From contig CAYSCH010000165.1 of the NCBI GenBank assembly GCA_964429355.1, positions 1 through 19,027 of the forward strand: a DNA stretch of 19,027 nucleotides, written 5' to 3'. The stretch is from JAAYAY01 sp964429355. GTDB taxonomy: Bacteria > Planctomycetota > Planctomycetia > Pirellulales > Thermoguttaceae. Position 1 is the stretch's first letter. Each line of letters opens with the position of its first letter. The translations under genes and the position numbers were made by a program. Below, piece by piece: positions 1-6,497 of this stretch. Under the pieces are notes generated by a model that did no database searches, was not told the DNA's origin, and saw only the letters and a list, made by a program, of their open reading frames with translations.

Positions 1-110
1 GCCTGAGCCGATTCGCCTTCGTAGAACTCCCGGTACAGGTGCTCGTGGTTCTTCGGCGCCAGGCCGAGTTCCTTGAGCCGGTCGATGTCGCGATCCAGGT
101 AGGTGATCAT
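1..110 (-). CDS. N-terminal fragment of an unidentified protein
   Basis: The first 110 bases, read on the minus strand, give an open frame starting at the ATG at 110-108 and running off the window edge, so only about 36 residues are visible. They begin MITYLDRDIDRLKELGLA and continue with a charged stretch containing NHEHLYREFYEG. Nearly all codons end in G or C, as in the other genes here, which is the main reason to accept it as coding. There is no signal peptide, so a cytoplasmic protein is likely. A weak purine-rich site (AAGGGG) lies about 9 nt upstream of the ATG. The frame stays open for some distance upstream, so the true start could be earlier. I do not recognise the family. The gene is transcribed divergently from the aminotransferase gene at 532. 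Confidence 0.55.
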   Translation of the reverse strand, partial: MITYLDRDIDRLKELGLAPKNHEHLYREFYEGESAQ

Positions 111-531
111 GGCAGCCTGCCCCTTGGGCGAGGCATACGTCCGGCGTGCATCTCCCGCCCTCTTGCTGCGGCTCGGACTCGGGCAGCCTGTGACCTCCAC
201 TTCTGACGATCATGTCCGTTCCACCCCCAACAACCCCCATCCAGATAGGCCTGCTCCCGGGAAAGACTTACCCATTCCGATCAGTGATGATCAGCGTTCC
301 CCCCTTTCCTCGCCCAAGTTTCCTCCGTGTTCGATCCTTGACCCCATGCATTCTCTCGCAGAATCTGGTTCTGTCCCTCGTCCCCTGATTCCCGTCCCCT
401 GCTCCCTGCTCCCTGCTCCCCCGCCGACTGTTGCACACGGCGAGGCGATTCGATACTCTGCGCTTATCAAAATCGCCCGCCTTCCTTGTTTTCCGCTCGG
501 CTCTCACCCGCGACCGCGAAAGGACTGAAAA
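111..531. other. Divergent intergenic region
   Basis: About 420 nt separate the minus-strand fragment from the aminotransferase gene. The stretch is C-rich on the plus strand and codon usage does not support a gene, although frames stay open because of composition. It must carry promoters for both directions, but I see no convincing -35/-10 pair. The one visible structure is the short heptamer array at 399-420, preceded by related C-rich text from about 374. Confidence 0.5.
399..420. repeat. Short heptamer tandem repeat (CTGCTCC x3)
   Basis: Three perfect tandem copies of the heptamer CTGCTCC, followed by one more C, sit in the gap upstream of the aminotransferase gene. The bases before it (about 374-398) are degenerate relatives built from the same CCCTG / TCCC words. 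In form this resembles the short tandemly repeated heptamers (STRR) described from cyanobacteria. That is a likeness of type only, not evidence of transfer. Confidence 0.6.
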
Positions 532-1851
532 ATGGAAACTCCCCGTTTCACTCGACGGCAGTTTGTGGCGGCTACTTCCCTGGGGTCCCTGGCTGCGGTG
601 GCCGGCCAGACGGTGCCCGCTCGCGCCGCGGAAACTCAGGCAGCAAGCCAGCTGGCGGTCCGCGGTGGCAAGCCGGTGCGGACCAAGGGGTTTTCCGGCT
701 GGCCGATCTGGGATAAGCAGCACGACGAGGAGCGGGTGCTTTCGGTGCTCCGCAGCGGAGTCTGGTCACGGGCGAAGGTGGTCGCCGAGTTTGAAGAGAA
801 ATACGCCGAACTCCTGGGAGCAAAACGCTGCCTGGCCACAACCCATGGCACCACCGCCCTCCTCTCCGCCCTCAACGCGCTCGATATCGGCGTGGGAGAC
901 GAGGTTCTCGTCGGTCCTTACACCTTCGTGGCCTCGGTGGCCGTGATCTTCCTCTCCGGCGCTTTGCCGATCATGGTCGATACCGACCGCGAGACGTTCC
1001 TGGTCAATCCGGAGAAGATGGAAGCCAAGATCACGCCCAACACCCGAGCCATCCTCCCCGTTCACATCTACGGGCTGCCGGCCGACATGGACCGGATCAA
1101 CGCGATCGCCAAGAAGCACAACCTGGTGGTGCTGGAAGACGCCTGCCAAGCCTGGCTGGCGGAGATCAACGGCAAAAAGTGCGGCACCCACGGCAACCTG
1201 GGCTGCTTCAGTTTCCAGAATTCGAAGCACCTGACCTGCGGGGAAGGCGGCGCCGTGGTCGGCAACGACGACGCCTTGATGGATCGGGCGTACTCTTACC
1301 ACAACTTCGGGACCGGCGGACCGCGTCTGGGCTCGAAGTGCCGCATGACCGAGTTCCAGGCGGCGATCCTCCTGGCCCAGATGGAGCGGCTCGAGGAGCA
1401 GACCCAGCGGCGTTGGGAAAATGCCGTCTACCTGACGGCCAGGCTCCGGGAGATTCCCGGCATCATGCCCCACCGGCTCTACGACGGCGTGACCCGGGCC
1501 GCCTATCATCTCTATCCGTTCCGCTACAACCCCCAGGAGTTCAATGGCGCGGGGCGCGACAAGTTCATCGCCGCGCTGCACGCCGAGGGCATCCCCTGCT
1601 CCGGCGGCTACGGCCGCTTGAACAAGGCGCCCTTGATCGAGGACACGTTGAGCTCCCGCAATTTCCAGCGCATGTACTCCCCCGAGCAGCTCGACCACTG
1701 CCGCCAGGAAATCGAATGCCCCGACAACGATCTGCTCTGCACCGAGGCCGTCTGCTTCAGCCAGAACCTCCTGCTCGGAGACAAAGAAGACATGGACGAC
1801 ATCGCCAACGCCATCGCGAAAATCCACGAGAACCGGGACCAGTTGACGTAG
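532..1851 (+). CDS. Tat-exported DegT/DnrJ/EryC1/StrS-family aminotransferase
   Basis: 439 residues. The start at 532 has a good ribosome site (AAAGGA at 519-524, 7 nt spacing). A twin-arginine signal peptide is visible (FTRRQFVAA, residues 6-14, then a hydrophobic Ala-rich stretch and a likely AxA cleavage near residue 33), so export of a folded cofactor-loaded enzyme is predicted. The rest is a fold-type I PLP enzyme of the DegT/StrS (sugar aminotransferase/dehydratase) family. Visible are the N-terminal GGKPVR...WPIW block, HGTTALLSAL (105-114), the PLP-ring Asp in LEDACQA (D203), the GCFSF block, and the Schiff-base lysine K232 in SKHLTCGEGG. All key residues are present, so it should be catalytic. 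Relatives aminate nucleotide-sugar or cyclitol ketones in the cytoplasm, which makes a periplasmic location odd. The substrate is unknown. It is the first gene of a plus-strand run, 59 nt before the next. Confidence 0.9.
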   Translation: METPRFTRRQFVAATSLGSLAAVAGQTVPARAAETQAASQLAVRGGKPVRTKGFSGWPIWDKQHDEERVLSVLRSGVWSRAKVVAEFEEKYAELLGAKRCLATTHGTTALLSALNALDIGVGDEVLVGPYTFVASVAVIFLSGALPIMVDTDRETFLVNPEKMEAKITPNTRAILPVHIYGLPADMDRINAIAKKHNLVVLEDACQAWLAEINGKKCGTHGNLGCFSFQNSKHLTCGEGGAVVGNDDALMDRAYSYHNFGTGGPRLGSKCRMTEFQAAILLAQMERLEEQTQRRWENAVYLTARLREIPGIMPHRLYDGVTRAAYHLYPFRYNPQEFNGAGRDKFIAALHAEGIPCSGGYGRLNKAPLIEDTLSSRNFQRMYSPEQLDHCRQEIECPDNDLLCTEAVCFSQNLLLGDKEDMDDIANAIAKIHENRDQLT

Positions 1852-1899
1852 AGGCGGTCGAAGAACAGGTTCCGCGTCTCGGAAAATCGGACCAGCACC

Positions 1900-1904
1900 A
1901 GGAG
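1900..1904 (+). promoter_or_regulatory. Ribosome binding site fixing the start at 1911
   Basis: AGGAG lies 6 nt before the ATG at 1911. The frame is open from 1179, but everything before 1911 overlaps the aminotransferase gene in another frame. This site, with the Tat signal that begins immediately after it, decides the start. Confidence 0.8.
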
Positions 1905-1910
1905 ATCCTC

Positions 1911-3425
1911 ATGGACAGACGACAATTCCTCAAGACCACCGTCCAGGGCGCTGCGGCGGGGGCCGCCATTTCCCTCCCCGCCAATACCATTCTGGCAGCC
2001 CAATCCCCCGCGGCAGATCCGGCCGCGGCCGGATCCGCAGCGCCGGCGATTCTCGTCAGCTACACTGCCGAGGACCACCGCCGGCGGCTGACCAACGTCG
2101 GCATCTGCACCCGCAAGATCCGCAAATGCCTGCGCAAGCACCTGATCACCGACTACCTGCCGGCCCAATGCGTTTACAACATGGGCGAGTATCCCAGCCG
2201 CACGCCTTGGGAGCCCAATGATTACGACGAGCAGGAACTGGACCGGCTCAAGAGTCATGGAATCCAGCTCGTCCACGTGATGGACGAATGGAACGACCGC
2301 TACGGACTGTTCGGCCGCAACAAGCTGACCGCCGTCAACCCGGAGGGATTCCGCCGCTTCGTGGCCATGGTCCACCAGCGCGGCATGAAAATCCTGGCCT
2401 ATGCCTCCAGCGGCTATTTCACCGGCACCGATCCCGAATATCGCCAAGAGTGGACGCGGCCCGGTGACGGGCTGTTTGGCTGGTGGGACCTGATGCGCTG
2501 CTCGCCGGCCAGCCCCGGCTGGCGGGCCTATTTCCTGCCGCGGATGGTCCAGATCCTCGAAGACTATGAACTCGATGGCCTCTACAACGACTGGGGTTAC
2601 GTGCCCAACGCTGAGAAACAGATCAAGGAGCCCGCCCAGGATGAAGTAGTCGCCTTCAACGAGACCCCCGAGTACGACGGCGCCATGACCGACCTGCTCT
2701 GTCTCATCTACTCGGAGATCAAGCGGCGCGGCGGAATCTACAAGATGCACGCCGATCGAGCCAATGAGCCGCTCACCGGCGGACTGAAGGTCTACGACTA
2801 CCTCTGGGTCGGCGAGAATGTCGACAATGCCGATGGCTTGCGTGAGGACACGAAGAACCACACGCCTTACGTTGTTCCCTGTATCCAGGGAACCTTCGCC
2901 AAGGTGGAGGGGGAAAGCGAACACTTCCTCCACTCGATCCCCTACATGCAGTTTCCGCTCCTCCAGGGCGGACGGCCGCTCACGGGGGAGCGGGGCGTGA
3001 TTCCCATTCCACGGCTGCCCGGAGTCACAGAAAACGGGTTCTATACCGAAGCCTGGAAGTACTACCAGGCCCATCCGGATGGCCCCTACATCTACGGCGG
3101 CTGGGATCCCATTCCCCCCGACCCGGATATGCGCCCGGCCCACGCCCGTTGGCTCAAACAGTATCTGGCCATGGTGGAGGACGGGACCTGGGCCTATCTG
3201 GAGATCGCCGACTCCGACCTGTTCGCCACACCCCTGCCCCAAGATTGCGTGGCTTCGGCCTTTGCCAATCGCGACCTCTACCTGGTGCTGGCCAATTACG
3301 GCCAGTCGCCGCAGGAGGTCGCGACAACCGACGCCTACGTTCCCTTGGACGACCCGGCAGCCGCCCCCACAAAACAATGGCCTCTTCCGAAGCGTTCCTT
3401 GAAGATCTTGCGGTATTCGGGGTGA
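1911..3425 (+). CDS. Tat-exported TIM-barrel glycoside hydrolase-like protein
   Basis: 504 residues. It begins with a textbook Tat signal (DRRQFLKTT, residues 2-10) and an AxA-type cleavage region near 29-31. The mature part reads as a (beta/alpha)8 barrel. Successive strand-like blocks include the GIQLVHVMDEWND region (about 117-129), GMKILAYASSGYF (158-170), ELDGLYNDWGYV (220-231), GGIYKMHADR (274-283) and YDYLWVGENVDN (295-306). The Asp-rich strand ends (D222, D227, D282) resemble the catalytic faces of alpha-galactosidase-like and alpha-amylase-like barrels, but I cannot assign a GH family. A short beta-rich C-terminal domain after about residue 430 would fit such enzymes. The gene follows the aminotransferase closely and is probably cotranscribed with it. 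The sugar substrate is not evident. A non-catalytic barrel cannot be excluded. Confidence 0.72.
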   Translation: MDRRQFLKTTVQGAAAGAAISLPANTILAAQSPAADPAAAGSAAPAILVSYTAEDHRRRLTNVGICTRKIRKCLRKHLITDYLPAQCVYNMGEYPSRTPWEPNDYDEQELDRLKSHGIQLVHVMDEWNDRYGLFGRNKLTAVNPEGFRRFVAMVHQRGMKILAYASSGYFTGTDPEYRQEWTRPGDGLFGWWDLMRCSPASPGWRAYFLPRMVQILEDYELDGLYNDWGYVPNAEKQIKEPAQDEVVAFNETPEYDGAMTDLLCLIYSEIKRRGGIYKMHADRANEPLTGGLKVYDYLWVGENVDNADGLREDTKNHTPYVVPCIQGTFAKVEGESEHFLHSIPYMQFPLLQGGRPLTGERGVIPIPRLPGVTENGFYTEAWKYYQAHPDGPYIYGGWDPIPPDPDMRPAHARWLKQYLAMVEDGTWAYLEIADSDLFATPLPQDCVASAFANRDLYLVLANYGQSPQEVATTDAYVPLDDPAAAPTKQWPLPKRSLKILRYSG

Positions 3426-3482
3426 CGATGCCAGGCAACGGGTTTGGAAACTACGTCACAATCACTCTCCAGAATTTTGTAC

Positions 3483-3516
3483 CTCTCGCCTGCCGCCGAT
3501 GAGCGGCAGGCGAGAG
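3483..3516 (+). terminator. Perfect 14-bp inverted repeat (hairpin) between genes
   Basis: CTCTCGCCTGCCGC (3483-3496) pairs without mismatch with 3503-3516 around a 6-nt loop, CGATGA. It lies 57 nt after the glycoside-hydrolase-like gene and 24 nt before the creatininase start. No U-run follows, so a classical intrinsic terminator is uncertain. A transcript-processing, stabilising or attenuating hairpin is equally possible. The loop contains an ATG (3499) in frame with the creatininase gene. Confidence 0.5.
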
Positions 3517-3540
3517 AGCCTCCATCCGGCGAGAACTGAT

Positions 3541-4530
3541 ATGACTCGACCCCTATCGCGCAGAAACATGCTCGCGGGCCTGGTTGCCGCCGCCCCCCTC
3601 GCGTGCCAGGCGGCCGATTCGGGCACCACTGGTCCGCCCCCGGAGACGCAAGCCGTCCCGGAGGTCCGCCTCGAACAACTCCAGCCGCACCAGATCGACG
3701 AGGCCATGAAACAGTGCCCACTCCTATTTTTACCCCTGGGCACCATCGAATGGCACGGGCTCCATAACATCGTCGGTCTCGACGCGCTCAAGGCACACAT
3801 GCTGTGCGCCCGTGCTGCCCAGCGTGTCGGTGGGCTCGTCGCCCCGCCGCTCTACGGAGGCATTGGTGGGCTGGATCAGCCCCATACGTTCGTCATGGAA
3901 GCAGAAAACGACCTGTTCTCGGNNNNNNNNNNGGTTCTCCTGCGCCCCTGGCTGGAGAAGTTGTGCCGCGAGGCGGTGCGCCAGGGATTTCGCGCCATCA
4001 TCGTGCTGACCGGTCATTATGGGGCCGGCCAGCAGATTGTGGTCCGCGAAACGGCCGTCCGCATGAGCCGGGTTCTCCAGGTGCCCGTGTTGGGCTGCCC
4101 CGAGTACTTCCTGGCCCTCGATGCAGGCTACCGAGGCGACCACGCCGCCTGGGGAGAGACCTCTCTGATGATGTACCTCGATCCGCCCAGCGTCGATCTG
4201 GACCGGTTGGGCGATGAGCCCCATCGCGGTGTTGGAGGAAAAGATCCCAAACGGTTCGCAACCCGGGCAGACGGCCAGAGACTGGCGGAGCTGATCATCG
4301 ACCGCCTTGCCGGACTGGCCCGTCAGATGCCATCCTGGGATGGGGCGACTCTGGAGCGTTTCATCCAGGCCGAGTCGGCCCTGGTCAACCGCCAGATCGC
4401 ACTGGCCCAGGCGGGCAAGGAGGCGTGGGCCGGGTGGCGCAACGTGGGCCAGGGAGTCCTTGACGATTACGGCCGCCTGCTGGTCGAACAGAAGTTTGAA
4501 GACATCCGCGCCCTGGTCGAGAAACTTTGA
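3541..4530 (+). CDS. Creatininase-family amidohydrolase, exported (contains assembly gap)
   Basis: About 329 residues if the gap length is taken at face value. I choose the ATG at 3541 because it opens a Tat-like signal (SRRNMLAGLVAAAPLAC). The in-frame ATG at 3499 sits in the loop of a strong hairpin and would add 14 residues before the signal. A Cys at residue 22 might be lipidated, but Pro at -3 makes a lipobox doubtful. The family is shown by LPLGTIEWHG with putative metal ligands E70, H72 and D81, by TGHYGAG (H159, where relatives usually have NGH), and by GETSLMM (E206). Members hydrolyse C-N bonds in cyclic or linear amides such as creatinine or formamides. The exact substrate is unknown. 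Ten Ns at 3923-3932 interrupt the gene near residue 128; the frame is kept on both sides. The gene ends inside a dispersed repeat, which supplies its TGA. Confidence 0.83.
   Translation: MTRPLSRRNMLAGLVAAAPLACQAADSGTTGPPPETQAVPEVRLEQLQPHQIDEAMKQCPLLFLPLGTIEWHGLHNIVGLDALKAHMLCARAAQRVGGLVAPPLYGGIGGLDQPHTFVMEAENDLFSXXXXVLLRPWLEKLCREAVRQGFRAIIVLTGHYGAGQQIVVRETAVRMSRVLQVPVLGCPEYFLALDAGYRGDHAAWGETSLMMYLDPPSVDLDRLGDEPHRGVGGKDPKRFATRADGQRLAELIIDRLAGLARQMPSWDGATLERFIQAESALVNRQIALAQAGKEAWAGWRNVGQGVLDDYGRLLVEQKFEDIRALVEKL
3923..3932. other. Assembly gap (10 N)
   Basis: Ten consecutive Ns lie inside the creatininase gene, between the segment ending NDLFS and the one starting VLLRPWLEK. The flanks stay in the same frame, and the distance from the HTF block to the TGHYG block is near that of the family, so the real gap is probably short. 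Its length is a scaffolding placeholder, not a measurement. Confidence 0.95.
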
Positions 4531-4600
4531 GGCCCCTGACAGAACCGCCGATTGTGCACCTCCGTGCCCATCGGCGACTCCTACGTTCTGCCAGACCTCG
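4528..4600 (+). repeat. Dispersed intergenic repeat, copy A
   Basis: First copy of a family of about 75 nt found six times in this window. Blocks shared with other copies are CCGATTGTGCAC, the TGCCC centre and CTACGTT. It begins on the TGA stop codon of the creatininase gene, so the repeat provides that stop. It is a more diverged copy (CCCATCGGCG where others have CCCGTGGGAA) and is followed directly, head to tail, by copy B. Confidence 0.75.
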
Positions 4601-4680
4601 TAGAGCCGCTAACAAAACCACCGGCTGTGCACATCCATGCCCGTGGGAGACTCATACGATTTTTGAGAGGGTTTCTCAGA
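4601..4680 (+). repeat. Dispersed intergenic repeat, copy B
   Basis: Very close to copy F at 18765: TAGAGCCGCTAACA, ACCACCGGCTGTGCA, ATCCATGCCCGTGGGA and ACTCATACG are shared in the same order and spacing. AGCCG and CGGCT within it can pair across 13 nt. At its end TGAGA (4664-4668) and TCTCA (4674-4678) form a small stem. It lies 62 nt before the sialidase gene, so it is part of that gene's upstream region. Confidence 0.85.
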
Positions 4681-4742
4681 CTTTGCGATGCGGATTGACA
4701 GGGCCATGAGAAACACACATCCGTTATTCAGGAGCAATCACC

Positions 4743-6329
4743 ATGCGAGTCTGGATCTTGTTGTTGCTGGCCATCACCGCGGTCTTTCAAAGACCGTCAC
4801 AGCTCGGAGCTGAAGAACTCGCCGTAAATCTGGCGGGCCCCGACGCTGCCACGAATTGGCTCTTGCCTGACAGCTCGGCCCGGATCGAAGACGGCCAGCT
4901 CGTCCTTGACGGCCGCCAGAAAATTTCCCGCGCCGTCTATCTGCCCAACCAGTGGGGCGATGTCGTGCTCACGGCGAAGTTCCTCGTCGAGCCCCAGGCC
5001 GAAGGAGTTCTGGCCTGCGGATTCATCGTCCGGGCCGTCGACGGAAGAAGCTACTACTACGTTCATTTTGACCGCGGCCAGGCGATTCTCGTCCGCCACA
5101 GTCAGGCAACCGAGTGGAACGAAATCAAGCGGCTCAGCGGGCTCGACAAGCCGGCCGGCCAGTGGCACGAAGGACAGCTCGAGTGCCGTGGCAATATCCT
5201 GCGAGTCTCGCTCAATGGCAAGCTCCTCTACGAAGCCCAGGACGACACGCTTGCGGCAGGCCGCATCGGCTTCTACGGCAGCCAGGGACTGGTCCGCATC
5301 AAAGACATCCGCGTCGCCGGCGATGCGACAACGCCCGCAGAAGACTTCACCATTCCGCCCCCCGCGTTTGTGCATGTCTGCGAAGATGCCGGCGCCGGCG
5401 GCTACGAGGCGTTTCCGGATATCTGCCGGCTCAGTGACGGACGGCTGATGTGCGTGTTCTATGCCGGCTACGGCCACGTGGCACTGCCGAACGATCAGTT
5501 GCCCAAGGGAGGACGGATCTCGTACTGCCTCTCGAGCGACGAAGGCCAGACCTGGTCCGCCGCCGAGATCCTCTACGACGGGCCCGACGACGATCGCGAT
5601 CCCTCGATCGTCCAGCTCAAGAACGGCCAGCTGATCTGCAACTTCTTCTCCCTGCGCAAAGGAACTGACGGCAAGGACTACGAAGGCCTCGGCTCCTGGA
5701 TGGTCGCCTCCGACGACCTGGGAAAGACCTGGTCCCAGCCCCAGCAGATCTCCAAGACCCATTACTGCAGTGCGCCGATCCGGGAACTTTCCTGCGGTCG
5801 TCTGATCCTGGGGCTGTACACCGAAAACGCCAACAGCTCCCAGGGTTCCGTGGCATTCAGCGACGACGGCGGGAAGACCTGGCAGCCGGAGGTGCTCATC
5901 GACAACGGCGGCATCCGCCTCGATGCCGAAACCGACATCATCGAACTGAAGGATGGAACCCTCTACGCGGCCCAGCGGCCCCACATGTGCTTCGCCACCT
6001 CCACAGACCGCGGCGCAAGCTGGACCGTTTCCCAGCCCATGGGTTTCGCCGGCCACTGCCCCTACTTCCTCCGCGCGAAAGACGACGTGATCTTCTTGGC
6101 CTTCCGTGTGCCGAACACCAGCCTCCGTTTCAGCCGCGACGAGTGCAAGACCTGGAGCGACAACGTGCTCGTCGACGAAGTCATCGGCGCCTATCCTTCG
6201 ATGGTGAATCTCAAGGATGGCAGCGTACTGATCGTTTACTACGAAGAGGGCGCTGGTTCCAGCATTCGTGCCAAGCGGTTTCGCGTGACCACCGAAGGGG
6301 TCCAGTGGATGCCCCCGGCAAGCCCCTGA
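4743..6329 (+). CDS. Secreted sialidase-like (BNR repeat) protein with DUF1080-like domain
   Basis: 528 residues with AGGAG 8 nt before the start. A Sec signal peptide covers about residues 1-23 (WILLLLAITAV core). Residues about 27-193 look like a DUF1080 / concanavalin-like beta sandwich (WGDVVLTAKF, YYYVHFD, GQWHEGQLECRG, GRIGFYGSQGLVRIKDI). Residues about 205-525 form a six-bladed sialidase propeller with five Asp boxes (S/T-x-D-x-G-x-T-W): around 265-271, 323-330, 373-380, 421-427 and 464-471, the last with Cys in place of Gly. Sialidases (GH33 type) cleave terminal sialic acids, and many planctomycete homologues of this shape may act on other sugars. FPDICRL (224-230) lacks the usual FRIP arginine, so true sialidase activity is uncertain. 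Secreted or periplasmic. It lies downstream of repeat copies A and B and converges on the DUF1846 gene. Confidence 0.85.
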   Translation: MRVWILLLLAITAVFQRPSQLGAEELAVNLAGPDAATNWLLPDSSARIEDGQLVLDGRQKISRAVYLPNQWGDVVLTAKFLVEPQAEGVLACGFIVRAVDGRSYYYVHFDRGQAILVRHSQATEWNEIKRLSGLDKPAGQWHEGQLECRGNILRVSLNGKLLYEAQDDTLAAGRIGFYGSQGLVRIKDIRVAGDATTPAEDFTIPPPAFVHVCEDAGAGGYEAFPDICRLSDGRLMCVFYAGYGHVALPNDQLPKGGRISYCLSSDEGQTWSAAEILYDGPDDDRDPSIVQLKNGQLICNFFSLRKGTDGKDYEGLGSWMVASDDLGKTWSQPQQISKTHYCSAPIRELSCGRLILGLYTENANSSQGSVAFSDDGGKTWQPEVLIDNGGIRLDAETDIIELKDGTLYAAQRPHMCFATSTDRGASWTVSQPMGFAGHCPYFLRAKDDVIFLAFRVPNTSLRFSRDECKTWSDNVLVDEVIGAYPSMVNLKDGSVLIVYYEEGAGSSIRAKRFRVTTEGVQWMPPASP

Positions 6330-6385
6330 ACGGAAGGAGAAATGGAGGGGTGGAAGTACGGAATGCTGAAGTGATGGAGTATTGC

Positions 6386-6460
6386 TGGAACCGCTGACAT
6401 AACCGCCGATTGTGCCCATTCCTGCCCGTGGAAAACTCGTACGTTTTGCCAGGGCCTATC
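6386..6460 (+). repeat. Dispersed intergenic repeat, copy C
   Basis: A copy lying in the 168-nt gap between the convergent sialidase and DUF1846 genes, 56 nt after the sialidase stop. AACCGCCGATTGTGC is shared with copy A, and CTGCCCGTGG and TACGTTTTG with copies D and F. One base is missing near TGTGCCCATT compared with the others. The rest of the gap (6330-6385) is purine-rich degenerate text of ATGGAG/GTGGAAG words without clear structure. No terminator hairpin with a U-run is seen for either gene. Confidence 0.78.
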
Positions 6461-6497
6461 GGTGCCTTACAGCGCACTCCTGCCGGTCTGGCGGTTA

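Noticed and set aside
103..528. Open plus-strand frame before the aminotransferase gene
   Set aside because: It is Pro/Ser-rich from a C-rich intergenic region, has no ribosome site or motif, and overlaps the divergent gene start.
1608..3377. Long minus-strand frame opposite the aminotransferase and glycoside-hydrolase-like genes
   Set aside because: It covers two genes with Tat signals and conserved motifs; no homology or ribosome site supports it.
4528..4680. CRISPR-like array (two tandem repeat copies)
   Set aside because: The units are about 75 nt, imperfect, directly adjacent without spacers, and scattered elsewhere; there are no cas genes.
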